Numbered from the stretch's first letter, positions 23,220 to 35,687 are shown. The stretch: 64,000 nucleotides of DNA from Salticus scenicus (GCA_963930645.1 OZ005652.1:324203238-324267237); one strand, 5' to 3'. Made by a program: numbers and translations. Notes: generated by a model from the letters alone, not told the origin.

Positions 23220-24045
23220 AAGAAAGTTTTTGTTATGGTTTTTTACTTCCATTACCTGACTACCGTAATTAATAATTGTAAGAAGTATTGTATTCGGTCC
23301 GAAAACTCGATATCGAGTTTTCACCTGATTTACATGTTTTAAGGTCTCCTAAGTCCAAAAAAGTAATTTTTGGCAATTGGTCAGTGTGTGCGTGTGTATG
23401 TATATATATATTTTTGGGGAATCTTCTGACTATCATATCTCCGAAACTAATAAAGATAGAACTACGAAACTTCAGAATTGAGACTGGCCTGGTGTACAGA
23501 TGAATTTTCCAAATTTTGGTGAAAATTGGAAAACCGGAATAGGTATCGTAAGTCTGTATCACAAAAACGACTCTAAACATTTTCTTCCAAGTTGCTATAC
23601 AAACACTCTATTCAATGTCCTTTCGAATGATATAGTTGGCTAGTATGGAGGAAAATTGATAAGAGTCCTGTATAATTAGCTCAATTTCAAGTCTCTCAAC
23701 TAGGAACCGTCAGGAACACAAGTGTGTTCCTCTAAAAACGACTGTAAGAATGTTTTTCATACTCGCCATATTAACTCCCTTTTAAATATCCTTTTGTATG
23801 TAATTATTGTTTTCAAGTCAATAATTGAGTATGCCAACTTTTGGCAAAAGTCGGTATATTAAAAACGGCTCTAATGATTTTCTTGAAAACTGTTACATAA
23901 ATCCATTTTAGATATCCGTTCTTATGTATAACGCGGTTATTAAAGGTAAATTAGCAGTCATCCTGATTAGGTAGATTAGTTTTAGATATCGGAAATTAAT
24001 GTTTCGTAAAACGGCTAAACCGATTTTTTTCTTCTTACTATTTTT
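23220..24045 (+). repeat. Dispersed repeat with internal array (23-kb type)
   Basis: Opens AAGTATTGTATTCGGTCCGA then CGAGTTTTCACCTGATTTAC, a (GT)n run, and CTATCATATCTCCGAAACTA. It then runs into about 150-190-bp imperfect units ending in AAACGGCTCTAATGATTTTC-like text (near 23568, 23740, 23868 and 24012). An inverted relative occupies about 33.83-34.34 kb. The arrangement parallels family A (GAAAGTATTGGATTCG, then a TG run, then a 'TATCTC' block) with different sequence. Confidence 0.55.
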
Positions 24046-24655
24046 ACTTTCTTCTATATGTAATATAGAGAAAGTATTGGATTCGCGAAAATTTTCGACC
24101 TCCGTTTTTTGATGGATCTACACGTTTCGGGACGTCCTGAACACGAATTGATAGTTTTTAGAAAATGTCTGTCTGTCTGTGTGTCTGTGTGTCTGTCTGT
24201 ATCATTTTTTTGTGGACGCTGTATCTCACGAACCAATGAATGAAATTTAACCAAACTTGGTATTAAGTTGCACCCTGACATGAACTGGTGGCCAGATGAT
24301 TTGGGGATCAATAGCTCAACAGGTGGCGCTGTGATCACCTTTTATGCAAATTTTTAACATGGCAGCATAGGACAAAATTCCGTATAAATGGGCATAATGA
24401 GAGTTATTTTAAACTTGTGATTGTAAAATTAATATGATTTATTGATAATAGTAGTAGTTAACTAGGAAAAAAAATTGTGCATGGGGGGGCATCGGTAAGA
24501 ACCCCCCCGGGGGTTAAATTTTGAAGATGGGTATCATTCGAAAGATCTCGTCAATACCTTTAAAACGAATGGCTGAACCATAAATCTGTGATAATTTAAA
24601 ACAAAGTTATCGAATTTTTTTACTTTTAACAAAAAAAAACTTAGAAAAAAAATCG

Positions 24656-24687
<32 letters not shown>

Positions 24688-26226
24688 GAAATTTTACTAA
24701 ACTTGGTATTTAGTTGGTCCCTACCAATTTGTGAAATTCTGTGCAGTAGTTCTTGAGATACAGTTGCCACAAAATTTTGTCACACACACACACACAGAGA
24801 GAGAGACTGACAGACAGACAGACAGACATTTTCTAAAACTGGTCAAATCGTGTTCTACAGCTCTCAAAACGTGTAAATTCATCAAAAACCCGAGGTCGAA
24901 AATTTTTACGAATCCAATACTTTCTTCTATTGAATATAGAAGAAAAAAAAATGAGAAAAATCAATAACTTTATTTGAATAACTATTGAATATAGAAGAAA
25001 GTAAAAAAAATAATTGATAAATTTGGATTTCGTAATAAATAAATGCTTAAAGGACGCGCTAAACAGACTTTTAACAAAAGTATTGTGACTGATTAAATAA
25101 AAGAGCGATTCGTTAACTTTATAAAATTACGGATGATGAAAGAATACATATAATTAATTTCCGATCATATATTATATACGAACAATATTATCATGGAAAA
25201 ATTTAAACTTGACATTTTTGTGTTTCTATGAGTTTTGAGGTCTTCTGAATTCATTTTTCATTTTTACTTTCTTCTATATTCAATAGAAGAAAGTATTGGA
25301 TTCGTAAAAATTTTCGACTTCGGGTTTTTGATGGATTTACACGTTTTGAGAGCTGTAGAACACGATTTGACCATTTTTACTTTCTTCTATCTTCAATAGA
25401 AGAAAGTATTGGATTCGTAAAAATTTTCGATTTCGGGTTTTTGATGGATTTACACGTTTTGAGAGCTGTAGAACACGATTTTACCATTTTTAGAAAATGT
25501 CTGTATGTCTGTCTCTGGCTGTGTGTGTGTGACAAAATTTTGTGGCAACTGTATCTCTGGAACTACTGCACACAATTTCATACAAATTGGTATGTAGTTG
25601 CACCTTGACATAAATTAGTGCCTATCAACTTTTGGTAAAAATCGTCTTACAGGTTGCGTTGCCATCCCGCTTTTTCTAAATTTTTAACAGGGTGATATAG
25701 GGCAAACATTTTCAAGATGGGTATTTTTCGAAAGGTCTCGTCAGTACCTTTAAAATGAATGGTTGAACTATAAATCTGTGATAATTTAAAACAAAGTTAT
25801 CGATTTTTTTTTACTTTTTACGAAAAAAAACTTAGAAAAAAAATCTTTTGTTTTTGTTTTTTCTCTCCCCTTAATTTTATCAAACTCCCACGGTTTCCGT
25901 GTCTTGACAAACTTTAACATATTTTTGCATTTTTCCCCTAATTTTGTCAAAGTCCCACGGTTTCCGTGTTTTGACAAACTTTAACAAATTTTCCCATTTT
26001 ACCCAAAATTTTGTCAGTCCCACTTTTTTTTTTTTTTTTTTTTTTTTCTCCCCTTAATTTAATCAAACTCCCACGGTTTCCGTGTTCTGACAAACTTAGA
26101 ATAATTTTCACATTTTACCCAAAATTTTGTCAAAGTCCCACTTTTTTTTTTTTAATTATTGTTACTGAGTGAATTTGTATAGGAAAATATAGAAGAAAGT
26201 CTCGTGGTGGCCACAACATACTAGTT
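24046..26226. mobile_element. Nested family A copies
   Basis: Several family A pieces abut. A plus-strand copy from 24046 (TACTTTCTTCTATATGTAAT) runs to a T run near 24680. A minus-strand 5' fragment spans about 24690-24945 with CA and GACA runs. A short plus piece lies at about 25263-25375. A plus copy spans 25376-26226 and ends GTGGTGGCCACAACATACTA. The last copy is expanded by an internal array at 25860-26140. No coding capacity. Confidence 0.65.
25860..26145 (+). repeat. About 70-90-bp array, CCCACGGTTTCCGTGT units
   Basis: Three clear units carry CAAA(C/G)TCCCACGGTTTCC then GTGT.(T/C)TGACAAACTT (near 25885, 25950 and 26065). Truncated units end at CAGTCCCAC and CAAAGTCCCAC before T runs. 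ACGG..CCGT forms a small palindrome in each unit. The array lies inside a family A copy. Confidence 0.6.
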
Positions 26227-27270
26227 AAATTCGTTATGTAAATCTATTTTATATATCTTTACATGTGTATAAGCTTTATCTTACCAGAATATTTTTAGGT
26301 GTCAAATTTTTTAGTTTAATTTTATGTCTTCTGATTATATTATCTCCAAAAAAATGCATATAATACATGCAACGGTAAGTAATGAAAGTCGTGTAGTTGT
26401 TTCACTCCAGGTTTTTTTTTTTTTTTTTTTAATCTAGAACTTATTTCTGAAAATTGCATATGCATATCTTATAATAAGCGAAAACCTTTAACATTTTAAA
26501 ATATTATATATAACTTTAAAATAAGTTTGTATTATATACAAATACATCTACGTGATTTATCTTTATCGTAATTCTAAAAAACGCTTATAAATTATAATCA
26601 GTGTCCATGTATCATTCTGAAAAGGTCAGCTGCACCTTTACGTCATTAGGCGCGAAATCTTTGAGTGTAAAGTGTAACTAATAATGTGGTTTCTTCGCTT
26701 GGAAATAATTTTATAAACAATTGCTCCCATTTCCTGCAAGCTTTGTATTAGAAATTACTCACATTTGATCTCCTTTGTCCTTTTTCTTCCCCCCCCCCCC
26801 TTTCGAGAAGAAGTGCGAAAAGTACAACCACAAACTGAAGTTATTGATATAGTGAACCTTGTTCTGTATTTATAAGAAAAAAAAAAAAAAAATACTGGAT
26901 TCGTAAAAATTTTCGAAGCCTTTATGATTGGTAGAAATATCCTCCTATTTACTTTTTTCTTTGTACAAGATGAAATAAAATATTGGATTCAAAACCTTTC
27001 ACCTTCTAGCTTTCAATATATTTACACAATTTCAGGTGTCCTGAACATATTTTGACCATTAAAAAAATTATCTATCCATAAATCTGCGACAAAAAAAATA
27101 AATAAATAAATAAAAATAAATTAAAAAAAAAAAAAAAAAAAAAGTATGAAGCAACCACACTACTTCCACTACCCACTATTTCACATATTAGAATATACAT
27201 TTTTTTAAAAATGTGATCAGAAAACATGAAATTGACCTAACGAAGTAGACGCCTGACAAATAGTCCAGTC
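26227..27270. other. Non-coding DNA with eroded family A traces
   Basis: Near 26885-27060 two diverged motifs, TACTGGATTCGTAAAAATTT and AATATTGGATTCAAAACC followed by TTTACACAATTTCAGGTGTC, recall the family A 5' region. Otherwise no gene, only C and A runs (26789-26798, 27124-27143). Confidence 0.4.
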
Positions 27271-27274
27271 AATA

Positions 27275-28870
27275 TAGGAAAAATAGAAGAAAAAAATCGT
27301 GTAATTTTGAAATTTTGCATACTCATAGCCGAGGGGGTCCTGAACAACATACTAAAAGCCTTCGCCCGTGGGGAGTGAGCGGGGAGCAGGGGGGCATTTA
27401 AGGGGGGCAATTTTCAGTTTTTATTAAATATCTTAAAAACTATCGCATTTAGAGAAAAAATTTCAATTACAAAATTAATTTACGTAAAATTTCCTATAAA
27501 AATGTATATTACATTTTGTTTGTACGATCATTAGTTTAGAAGATATAGGGAGATGAAATAACACATTTTCTTGAAAAATTCTTTTTTGCATTAGTAAAAT
27601 CAACTAAAGTGTGCAATTAAAAGGGTTCTTGTCAAATATTTTCTAATGTAAAAAACAAGTATATACATAGGGAATATGCAAGGATAATACAGCATGTTTT
27701 GTAAGTTTTAAATAATTTTAAGGCTAGTAGGCGCAAGTGGCGGTTTGAGTAAAAATCTGGATAAGTCCACTCAAAATAGGAAAAATAGAAAAAAAAATCG
27801 TATAGTTTTGAAGTTTTGCACACTCATAGCCGAGAGGGTCCTGAACAACATACTAAAAGTCCCCGCCCGTGGGGGGTAAGCGGGGGTATTTTAGGGGGGC
27901 AATTTTCAGTTTTTATTACATATCTTAAAAACTATCGCATTTAGAGAAAAATGTCAATTACAAAATTAATCTACGCAAAATTTCCTACAAAAATGTATAT
28001 TACATTTTGTTTGTACGATCATTAGTTTAGAAGATATAGGGAGATGAAATAACACATTTTCTTGAAAAATTCTTTTTTGCAATAGTAAAATCAACTAAAG
28101 TGTGCAATTAAAAGGGTTCTTGTCAAATATTTTCTAATCTAAAAAAACAAATATATATATAGGGAATATGCAAGGATAATACAGCATGTTTTGTAAGTTT
28201 TAAATAATTTTAAGGCTAGCAGGCGCAAGTGGCGGTTTGGGTAAAAATCTAGATAACGAAGACCCAAAACCGATCAACATAAAAAAAAAAAAAAAAATCG
28301 CGTAGCTTAGAAATTGAGCACAGTTATAAAGTTAAGTGTCCTGAATAACATACTAAAAGTCCCTAATCATGGGTGGGGGGGGGGCATTTAAAGGGGGCAC
28401 ATTTCAGTTTTTATTAAGTATCTTGAAAACTATCGCATTTACAGGAAAAAAAAAATCTCAATTGCAAAATTAATCTACGTGAAATTTCCTAAAAAAATTG
28501 TATATTCTATTTTGTTTGTATGATCAATAGTTTAGAAGATATAGGGGAACGAAATAACACATTTTCTTAAAAAATTCTTTTTTTTTTTTTTTTTGCAATA
28601 GTAAAATCAACTAAATTGTGGAATTAAAAGGGTTCTGATAAAATATTTTCTAATGTACAAAACAAATATATGCATAGGGAATATGTAAGGATAATACAGC
28701 ATGTTTTGTACGTTTTAAATAATTTTAAGGTTAGTAGGCGCATGTGGTGTTTAGGTAAAAATCCAGATAACGAAGACCCAAAACCGATCAACAAAAAAAA
28801 ATCTTATAGCTTTGATACTGAGCACAGTTATAAGGTTAAGTGTCTTGAACAACATACTAAAAGTTGCGTT
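27275..28870 (+). repeat. Family B, 500-bp tandem array
   Basis: Three nearly equal units and the start of a fourth repeat with anchors (the C of the AATCG/AATCT block) at 27299, 27799, 28299 and about 28803, so the period is about 500 bp. Each unit has, in order, a (T)CCTGAACAACATACTAAAAG block, a G/C patch near CCCGTGGGG, TATCTTAAAAACTATCGCAT, TTTGTTTGTACGATCATTAG, AGGGTTCTTGTCAAATATTT and GCTAGTAGGCGCAAGTGG. Small frames inside repeat with the units and look non-coding. Confidence 0.8.
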
Positions 28871-29845
28871 TTCTTTAAATCCTCTGTAAGTGATAGTAGA
28901 TATAAAATACATAAAATGTGAATGTTATGATACATTAAAATACTTTAAAATTACTTATAGCAAGCATGCATTAAAAAAATTAACAATATTTTAGTATAAA
29001 TATTTAGATTACTCTCTATTTATTTTAAAGTATATGGATGATTGTTGTCGTGATTCAGATAGTTTCAAGTCTCTTGCGATTGTCTGAGGTCTTGTGTAAT
29101 GTTTTCTACAAGAAGAATGCAGAACAATCATTTTTCTACCTCTAAAAATTCCATCTTTTCCATCTTTTCTTGAAATGCTCGCTTTTACTAATCCCTCTAT
29201 TCCTTTCTCATTTATGTTGCATACATCAATCACTATATCATTTTCACATATTAAACATTTTTTGCCATATCGATACACTAAGTAATCGCAAAAAATTCAG
29301 AAGAAACATTAAATACACACTAAACGTAAGAGAAATGAAATAAGAATATGTAACAAACGTTCTCACAAGTCATAGAGCACACTCATTACAAAGCGAAGGG
29401 GTATCCTTATCGAAACCTGTCCATTACCCTTCGTTTAACCTTTACATTTGAAATATAAGTATTGCATTTTACACATTAGTTACATCTTCCACATGTTTTT
29501 TCAGTCTTTAACGATAAAAATTCGGAGAATTTGCTCCGTTCTATTGCAGTACTAGCGAAAACCCTTTGTTTCGCTTCCCCATGCAATCCTTTGTGATAGC
29601 CGTTGCTTTGTATTTTACGGATATCTTACAGAAAAGTGGAATTTTTCGATTTGTATATTTTGACTTCCACTCTTTAAACTTGGTGCATTGCGCGCACACA
29701 CACACATACAAATATTTATATACAAATATTTATTTGTATGAGTAAAAAATATTTAACCTGAACCTTTTTAATTACGAAATATAGTTATTATTACTATTGC
29801 AAATAACATAAAAAAAATAAATAAATAACACAGAATAGGGTTGGG
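28863..29845. other. Single-copy segment between inverted family B copies
   Basis: Family B text stops at ATACTAAAAG (about 28863) and restarts inverted at CTTTTAGTATGTTGTTC (about 29846). The 980 bp in between is not family B and contains the small minus-strand ORF at 29009-29278 and a (CA)n run near 29695. The symmetry suggests one element whose long inverted arms are family B, but no transposase is present. Confidence 0.45.
29009..29278 (-). CDS. Small CCHC-type zinc-finger-like ORF, unknown function
   Basis: An 89-codon frame starts at an ATG (29278) and contains Cys-x2-Cys (KKCLICEND, residues 7-15) and, near residue 55, His-x2-Cys (LHSSCRKHYTRPQTI). A paired CxxC and HxxC about 40 residues apart is compatible with a zinc-binding fold. 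I have the impression that ORFs with CxxC...HxxCRxxY patterns recur beside arthropod mobile elements, but I cannot name a family with certainty. It is short, probably truncated, and lies between inverted family B repeats, so an element-borne origin is more likely than a host gene. It could be a chance frame, although its composition is less skewed than the surrounding spurious frames. Confidence 0.35.
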   Translation of the reverse strand: MYRYGKKCLICENDIVIDVCNINEKGIEGLVKASISRKDGKDGIFRGRKMIVLHSSCRKHYTRPQTIARDLKLSESRQQSSIYFKINRE

Positions 29846-30410
29846 GACTTTTAGTATGTTGTTCAGTAAACTTAACCTTATAACTGTGCTCAATTTCAAA
29901 GCTACACGATATTTTTTAATGTTGATCGATTTTGGGTCTTCGTTATCTGGATTTTTACTCAAACCACCACTTACGCCTGCTAGCCTTAAAATTATTTAAA
30001 ACTTACAAAACATGCTGTATTATCCTTACTCCCTATGTATATATTTGTTTTGTATATTAGAAAATATTTGAGCAGAACCCTTTTAATTCCACAATTTAGT
30101 TAATTTTACTATTGCAAAAAAGTATTTTTCAAGAAAATGTGTTATATCATCCCCCTATATCTTCTAAACTTTTGATCGTACAAACAAAATGTAATATACA
30201 TTTTTGTAGGAAATTTTACGTAGATTAATTTTGTGATTGACATTTTTTCTCTAAATGCGATAGTTTTCAAGATATTTAATAAAAACGGAAAATTGCCCCC
30301 TTTAAATGCCCCTCCTGCCCCTCGCTCACCCACAACGGTCGGGGACTTTTAGTTTTTTGTTCAGGAAACTTAACCTTATAACTGTGCTCAATTTCAAAAC
30401 TACACTATAT
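29846..30410 (-). repeat. Family B copies, inverted
   Basis: Reverse-complement family B text: CTTTTAGTATGTTGTTC, TTGATCGATTTTGGGTCTTC, CCACTTACGCCTGCTAGCCT, AATGATCGT-like TTTTGATCGTACAAACAAAA, a C/G patch near 30296-30345, and again CTTTTAGTTTTTTGTTCAGG. A second unit begins at about 30345 and is cut at about 30410 by element C. Confidence 0.75.
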
Positions 30411-30453
30411 TAGGTTGATTTCTTTAGAAATCGACCTATTGCAATCACTTCGT

Positions 30454-30485
<32 letters not shown>

Positions 30486-33172
30486 AATGAAAATTTTGTC
30501 ATCACGATAACTCCCGAAATAATACTCGAAATGGAACCAAATTTGGACAGTGAACTGATCTTATAAATATCTTGGATGAGTTCGTTAACCAAGTTGCTCC
30601 GACTTTTTCTTTTCAAGTGGCAGCCACTTGAAAATTTCAAACCGACATTGCAAAAAGCATATTTAAAGCAAGATTTGCTTGAATTTTGTTGTAAATACAG
30701 GCCACATAAGGGTCTCAATGAAGTTTATTAATGAAGTTTATCCGCCATTTTTAATAAAGTGGCGGATATTTTAAGTTAAGTGGGACCACTTGAAATCAGG
30801 CTACCACTTGACAATTTAAAATCACTATAACTTCCGAAATAATACTCCAAATCGAACCAAATTTAGACAGTGTCTTGCCACTTGACAATTTCAAATTCAA
30901 ATTGTAAAAAGCGTATTCCGAATTTGTTTGAAATTTGATGTAAATATAGACCACATAAGGGTCTCAATGAAGTTTATTAATGAAATTTATCCGTCATTTT
31001 TAATAAAGTGGTAGATAAGTTAAGCGGGGCCACTTGAAATCACTCTACCACTTGAAAATTTAAAATCACAATAACTTCTGAAATAATACTCCAAATCGAA
31101 CCAAATTTGGATAGTGTCTTAACTTATCTTATAAATAACTTAGATGAATTTGTTAACCAAGTTGCTCTGCCATTTTGGTTTCAAGTGGAGACCACTTGAA
31201 AATTTCAAATTCAAATTGTAAAAAGCATATTCCGATTTTTTTTTTTTTTTTAATTTTGATGCATACATAGATCATACAAGTGTCTCAAGTAACTTTATAA
31301 ATGATCTTTATTCGCCATTTTTAATAAAGTGGCGGATATCTTAAGTTAAGCGGGACCACTTGAAATCAGGCTACCACTTGAAAATTTAAAACCATGATAA
31401 CTTCCGAAATAATACTCGAAATGGAACCAAATTTGAACAGTGTCTTAACTTATCTTATAAATATCTTAGATGAGTTTGTTAACCAAGTTGCTCCGCCATT
31501 TTGTTTTCAAGTGCAGACCACTTGAAAATTTCAAATTTATATTGTAAAAAGCGTATTCTGAAATTGTTTGCATTTTGATGTAAATACAGACAACATAAGG
31601 ATCTCAATGAAGTTTATTAGTAAACTATATCCGCCATTTTTATAAAGTGGCAGATATCTTAAGTTAAGCGGGACCACTTGAAATCAGGCTCCCACTTGAA
31701 AATTTAAAATCACGATAACTTCTGAAATAATACTCCAAATCGAACCAAATTTGGACAGTGATATTATCATATAATTATCTTGAATGTTTTCTCTGGGCAA
31801 CTTGTCCCGACATGTTGTTTCTAAGTTCCAGCCACTTGAATTCACACTGCCACTTGAAAATATGCCATCACAATAACTTTTAAAATACTAAACTGATTCA
31901 AATAAAAGTTGGATAGTGAACTTATGGTTCAAATATCTAGGATAAGTTCACTTGGTGACTTGATCCGCAATTTTATGTCCAAGTGGCTGCCACTTGAAAA
32001 TTTGTCAATATAGTAACTTTAGTAATACAGAATCAATTCGCATCAAATTTGGGTAGTGGATTTATCCTTCAAACATCTCAGATAAGTTTGCTGGGCATCT
32101 CACTCGACTTTTTTTCCAAGTGGTGCCACCTGAAAATTTCTTATGACGATAATTTTTGAAATACTGATTTAATTTGAACTAGAACTGGACAAGGAACTTA
32201 TACAAGTATACTGGATGATTTCTCCGGGCAAGTTGTTTTGTCGTTTTGTTTCCAAGTTGCAACCACTTAGACTGTCACTTGAAAATATGCCATAAAATTA
32301 ACTTTTGAAACACGGCACTTATTTAAATCACAGTTGGACAGTGAACCTATGCTTCAAATATCTTGGATATGTTTGCTGGGCAACTTGTTCCACTGTATTG
32401 TTTCCAGCTGGCGGCCACTGGAAAATTTGTTATCACGGTAACTTTAGAAATACTTAATCAATTCAAATCAAAGTTGAAAAATGAATTTGTCATTCAAACA
32501 ACAAAAATCTAGAAAATTCACGTAACTCGTGAACCAATCACGTTATTGCGTCCATCTTTGGTATATCGATAATAAGTATTTTCTCACCAAAAGTCGCCAA
32601 AAAAGTCGCCATAGGGAAAAAGTCGCCAAATTTGGCGCCAAATCCCTTACCTGCGCTGCTGGATCTTTTTAATGCGTTTTTAGGGAAAAATTAGGCTATT
32701 TTAAGGCTAAGACAAGCTAGAAATGCAGAAAACTAACATTTTATCAACTTACTAAACCTCTTTGAAAGAATTTCAAAAAAAAAATTATTTTCAAATTTGA
32801 AACGATATTTTAGATGAGGAACTTTCTCTGCTATTTTGATCGAAGTGCCAGTCACTTAATTTTTCAACACGATGACTTTTGAGATTTTGAATTAATTCGA
32901 ACTATATGTGTACAGTAGACTTATCTCACAAATACATTTCATGTATTCGTCAACTTAACTCACCATTTTGTTTCCAAGCGCCGGACACTTGAAATTTTTA
33001 AATTCACATAAAAAGGTATTTATGAACCGATTTGCTTAAAAATCCATGTGAGCCTACATCAATATTTCTACCAAGTGCATTAATAATTTGTAGCCACCAT
33101 CTTGAAACAAAATGACGGCTATACTTGATAAGGAAAAAGAAATCAACCTACCCTTCCGAATAAGCCAGAAGG
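30411..33172. mobile_element. Element C: 2.7-kb insertion with internal arrays
   Basis: It interrupts a family B unit. Family B text reaches ACTACACTATAT before 30411 and resumes at TTTTTTAATGTTGATCG after about 33172, whereas the uninterrupted copy at 29.9 kb reads straight through. The left end carries TAGGTTGATTTCT, itself in a small palindrome. The complementary AGAAATCAACCTA lies at 33138-33150, followed by a hairpin (CCTTC...GAAGG, about 33152-33173). Five units of about 320 bp (CCACTTGAAAATTT, ATAACTTCCGAAATAATACT, TTAATAAAGTGGC blocks) fill 30.5-31.8 kb and five of about 140 bp fill 31.86-32.55 kb. No coding capacity. Possibly Helitron-like because of the hairpin, unproven. Confidence 0.6.
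30454..30486. repeat. (TATC)n microsatellite
   Basis: Seven to eight uninterrupted TATC units just inside the left end of element C. Confidence 0.85.
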
Positions 33173-33725
33173 ACTTTTTTTTAATGTTGATCGATTTTGG
33201 GTCTTCGTCATCTGGATTTTTACTCAAACCACCACTTACGCCTACTAGCCTTAAAATTATTTAAAACGTACAAAACATGCTGTATTATCCTTGCATATTC
33301 CCTATGTATATATTTGTTTTTTACATTAGAAAATATTTGACAAGAACCCTTTTAATTGCACACTTTAGTTGATTTTACTATTGCAAAAAAGAATTTTTCA
33401 AGAAAATGTGTTATTTCATCTCCCTATATCTTCTAAACTAATGATCGTACAAACAAAATGTAATATACATTTTTGTAGGAAATTTTACGTAGATTAATTT
33501 TGTGTTCCAAATTTTTTCTCTAAATGCGATAGTTTTCAAGATATTTAATAAAAACTGAAAAATGCCCCCCTTAAATGCCCCCCTGCCCCCCGCTCACCCC
33601 CCACGGGCGGGGACTTTTAGTATGTTGTTCAGGACCCTCTCGGCTATGATTATGTAAAATTTCAAAACTACATGATTTTTTTCCTCTATTCGTCAAATTT
33701 TGGCCTTCGTTGCCTGGACTAAAAC
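33173..33725 (-). repeat. Family B copy, inverted, continuation after element C
   Basis: Resumes TTAATGTTGATCGATTTTGG, GTCTTCGTCATCTGG, CCACTTACGCCTACTAGCCT, and proceeds in family B order to CCACGGGCGGGGACTTTTAG, GTATGTTGTTCAGGACCCTC and TCGGCTATGA, then ends at TTTTTTCCTCTATTCG. Confidence 0.75.
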
Positions 33726-33829
33726 TGATATATAGACGTTTAAAACAGTTTGCATAGCGAGTTAAGAAATAATAAAGGGGGAAAAATGGTAGTTATTTTT
33801 TGAAACACCAATTTCCGAGATCTAAAAGT

Positions 33830-34340
33830 GACCTACCTGAGCATGATGACTGTGAATTTTCTTGTAATAGCCACGTATTATACGAGAAAGGATATCTGTA
33901 ATGGATTTATGCAACAATTTTCCAGAAAATCGTTAGAGCCGTTTTTGAGATACAATCTTTTACCAAAACTTGGCATACTCAATTATTGATCGGAAAACAA
34001 AAATTACATACAAAAGGATATTTAAAAGGGAGTTAATATGGCGAGTTTGAAAAAAAATCCGTACAGCCTTAAAAAAAAAAAAAAAAAATCGCACTTGCGA
34101 GACTTGAAATTCAGCTATTTATACCGGGAGCCTACCAATTTTCCTGAACTAACCAACGATATAATTCGAAAGGACATCTAATAGAGTGTTTATGTAGTAA
34201 ATTTTAAGAAAATCTTTAGAGCTGTTTTTGGATACGGACTTACGGTCCCACTTCCACTTTTCCAATTTTCACCAAACTTTGTAAAATGCATCTGTACACC
34301 AGTTCTGTCTTAAATCTGAAGATTCATAGCTCTATCTTTA
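33830..34340 (-). repeat. 23-kb type dispersed repeat, inverted copy
   Basis: Reverse complement of 23.47-24.0 kb. Landmarks include AGGGAGTTAATATGGCGAGT versus CTCGCCATATTAACTCCCTT, TGGCATACTCAATTATTGA, and GCATCTGTACACCAGTTCTG versus CTGGTGTACAGATGAAT. It therefore forms a distant inverted pair with that copy across family B and element C. Confidence 0.65.
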
Positions 34341-34439
34341 TTAGATTCGGAGGCGTTGGCAGCCCCCCTCAGGAACGTATCTGTTTATGTAGCAAGTCAA
34401 TCGAATCAATATATACGCATATATGAAAAAATGAGAAAT

Positions 34440-34950
34440 AAATAAAAATGACCTGTTCAATAATGTGTGATGCAAATAGGATATTGGGGCTCCTGATCTG
34501 CAGATCCACTAGTTCATTGTCGAAACGTGAGTGGAAGCTTCCCTGTGGCGACTCAAAAAGATTTTGGGTTCCGTCTGTGTGTATATTTTGTTTGTCTGTT
34601 TGTCTGTTTCAGCGACCGCAAAAATCATTCTATTGATTTGCAATTTTGTACACATGTTTTCGAGCCGCATGGGATTAGCTGTAGTGTGTTTGGCGTCTGT
34701 TCTATCTGGAATTCGTGTACGGGGACACACCAAATTTTTCTTTACCACTATGGCCTATGGATAGAATGTACATGTACCGCAATAACGGCTGCAAAAATTC
34801 TCCAAATAACTTGCAAATTGGTAGACACTTTCAAGCTCTGTATAGAAATAGCTGTATAATTTTTTATGTGTATATTTTTCATGCTCTATGTACAGGGACA
34901 CTCCAAAGTTTTTCTTATCATTAAAGCCTACGGGGTGAATTTTGTTTAAA
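34440..34950 (+). repeat. Dispersed repeat related to the 57-kb TIR element
   Basis: Two imperfect units share GTA(C/A)(G/A)GGGACAC.CCAAA.TTTT then TCTT.ACCA-type text and GGCCTATGG or GCCTACGG (near 34718 and 34888). The 57-kb element repeats ACAGGGACACAAAGAAAAAT and TATGGCC in the same order. A (TTTGTCTG)n run sits upstream at 34587-34610. Open frames here in several phases have no recognisable domain. Confidence 0.45.
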
Positions 34951-35394
34951 CAAATTTTAATGTCGTTACTCTGCATTCAACAAAGTGAAATTACAGTATA
35001 AAAAAAAAGCACATTTTAAAACGAAAATCGGCACAAATTTGTAAAATTTTTGGACTTTCTTTACAAATTTAATTGATTTAAAATTTTATTAAAATACAGG
35101 ATTTTTTCCGCATTGAATTAAACTCTTTGAGATTGACGCAGCTTTTTAAATTCTGTTTTAAAAAAATTGAAAGAGTTTTTATAAGCCATTTAATGCATCA
35201 ACCCAAATATTGCAATAAAACAGCTTTTTTAAAAAACAACTGTTATTCTTTCATAAAATCTACAAAAGCTGCGTTAGTTTACGAAATGAGAGTAATCCAA
35301 TAAAAAAAACCGCGTCTCAATCAATTAATATGTCACTGTTTTAAGTGCAAAGAAAGTTTCCCATAGATTAACATTGTCTTTAAGAAAAGCAAAT
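34951..35394. other. AT-rich non-coding DNA
   Basis: No feature recognised. Confidence 0.45.
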
Positions 35395-35660
35395 GGTAAG
35401 TGAAGAGGGCCCTTACTACAAATGTTCACATTTTAGAACTTTCTACTTCTGTAGCTCCTCAGTTCAGAAGACATTTAACCGTTAAAATAATCTTCGTCCC
35501 TCTCCAAATCAAACTGATGGGTATAAAATTACCAAACAATGATAAAAATGAAGGAGGGGGTGTATCTAGAAAACGGTGGGTGATTGGGCATATGGTGGTC
35601 ATATTCGGATTCAGGAGGACATTTTACATAAGAATCAGCAATATATATTTTTTTTTCTAG
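35395..35660 (+). mobile_element. Fragment of the 16.5-kb foldback element
   Basis: TTACTACAAATGTTCACATT, TTTAGAACTTTCTACTTCTG, CAGAAGACATTTAACCGTTA, TCCAAATCAAACTGATGG, AATTACCAAACAATGATAAA and GTATCTAGAAAACGGTGGG follow the order seen in reverse at 16.5-16.83 kb. Only the outer segment is present, without the inverted arms. Confidence 0.65.
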
Positions 35661-35687
35661 AGCAGTGTAATTACTAATTTATAAACT

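Noticed and set aside
34448..34976. Several overlapping frames on both strands, some with hydrophobic N-termini
   Set aside because: They overlap in many phases within a dispersed repeat related to the 57-kb element; no single frame is favoured.
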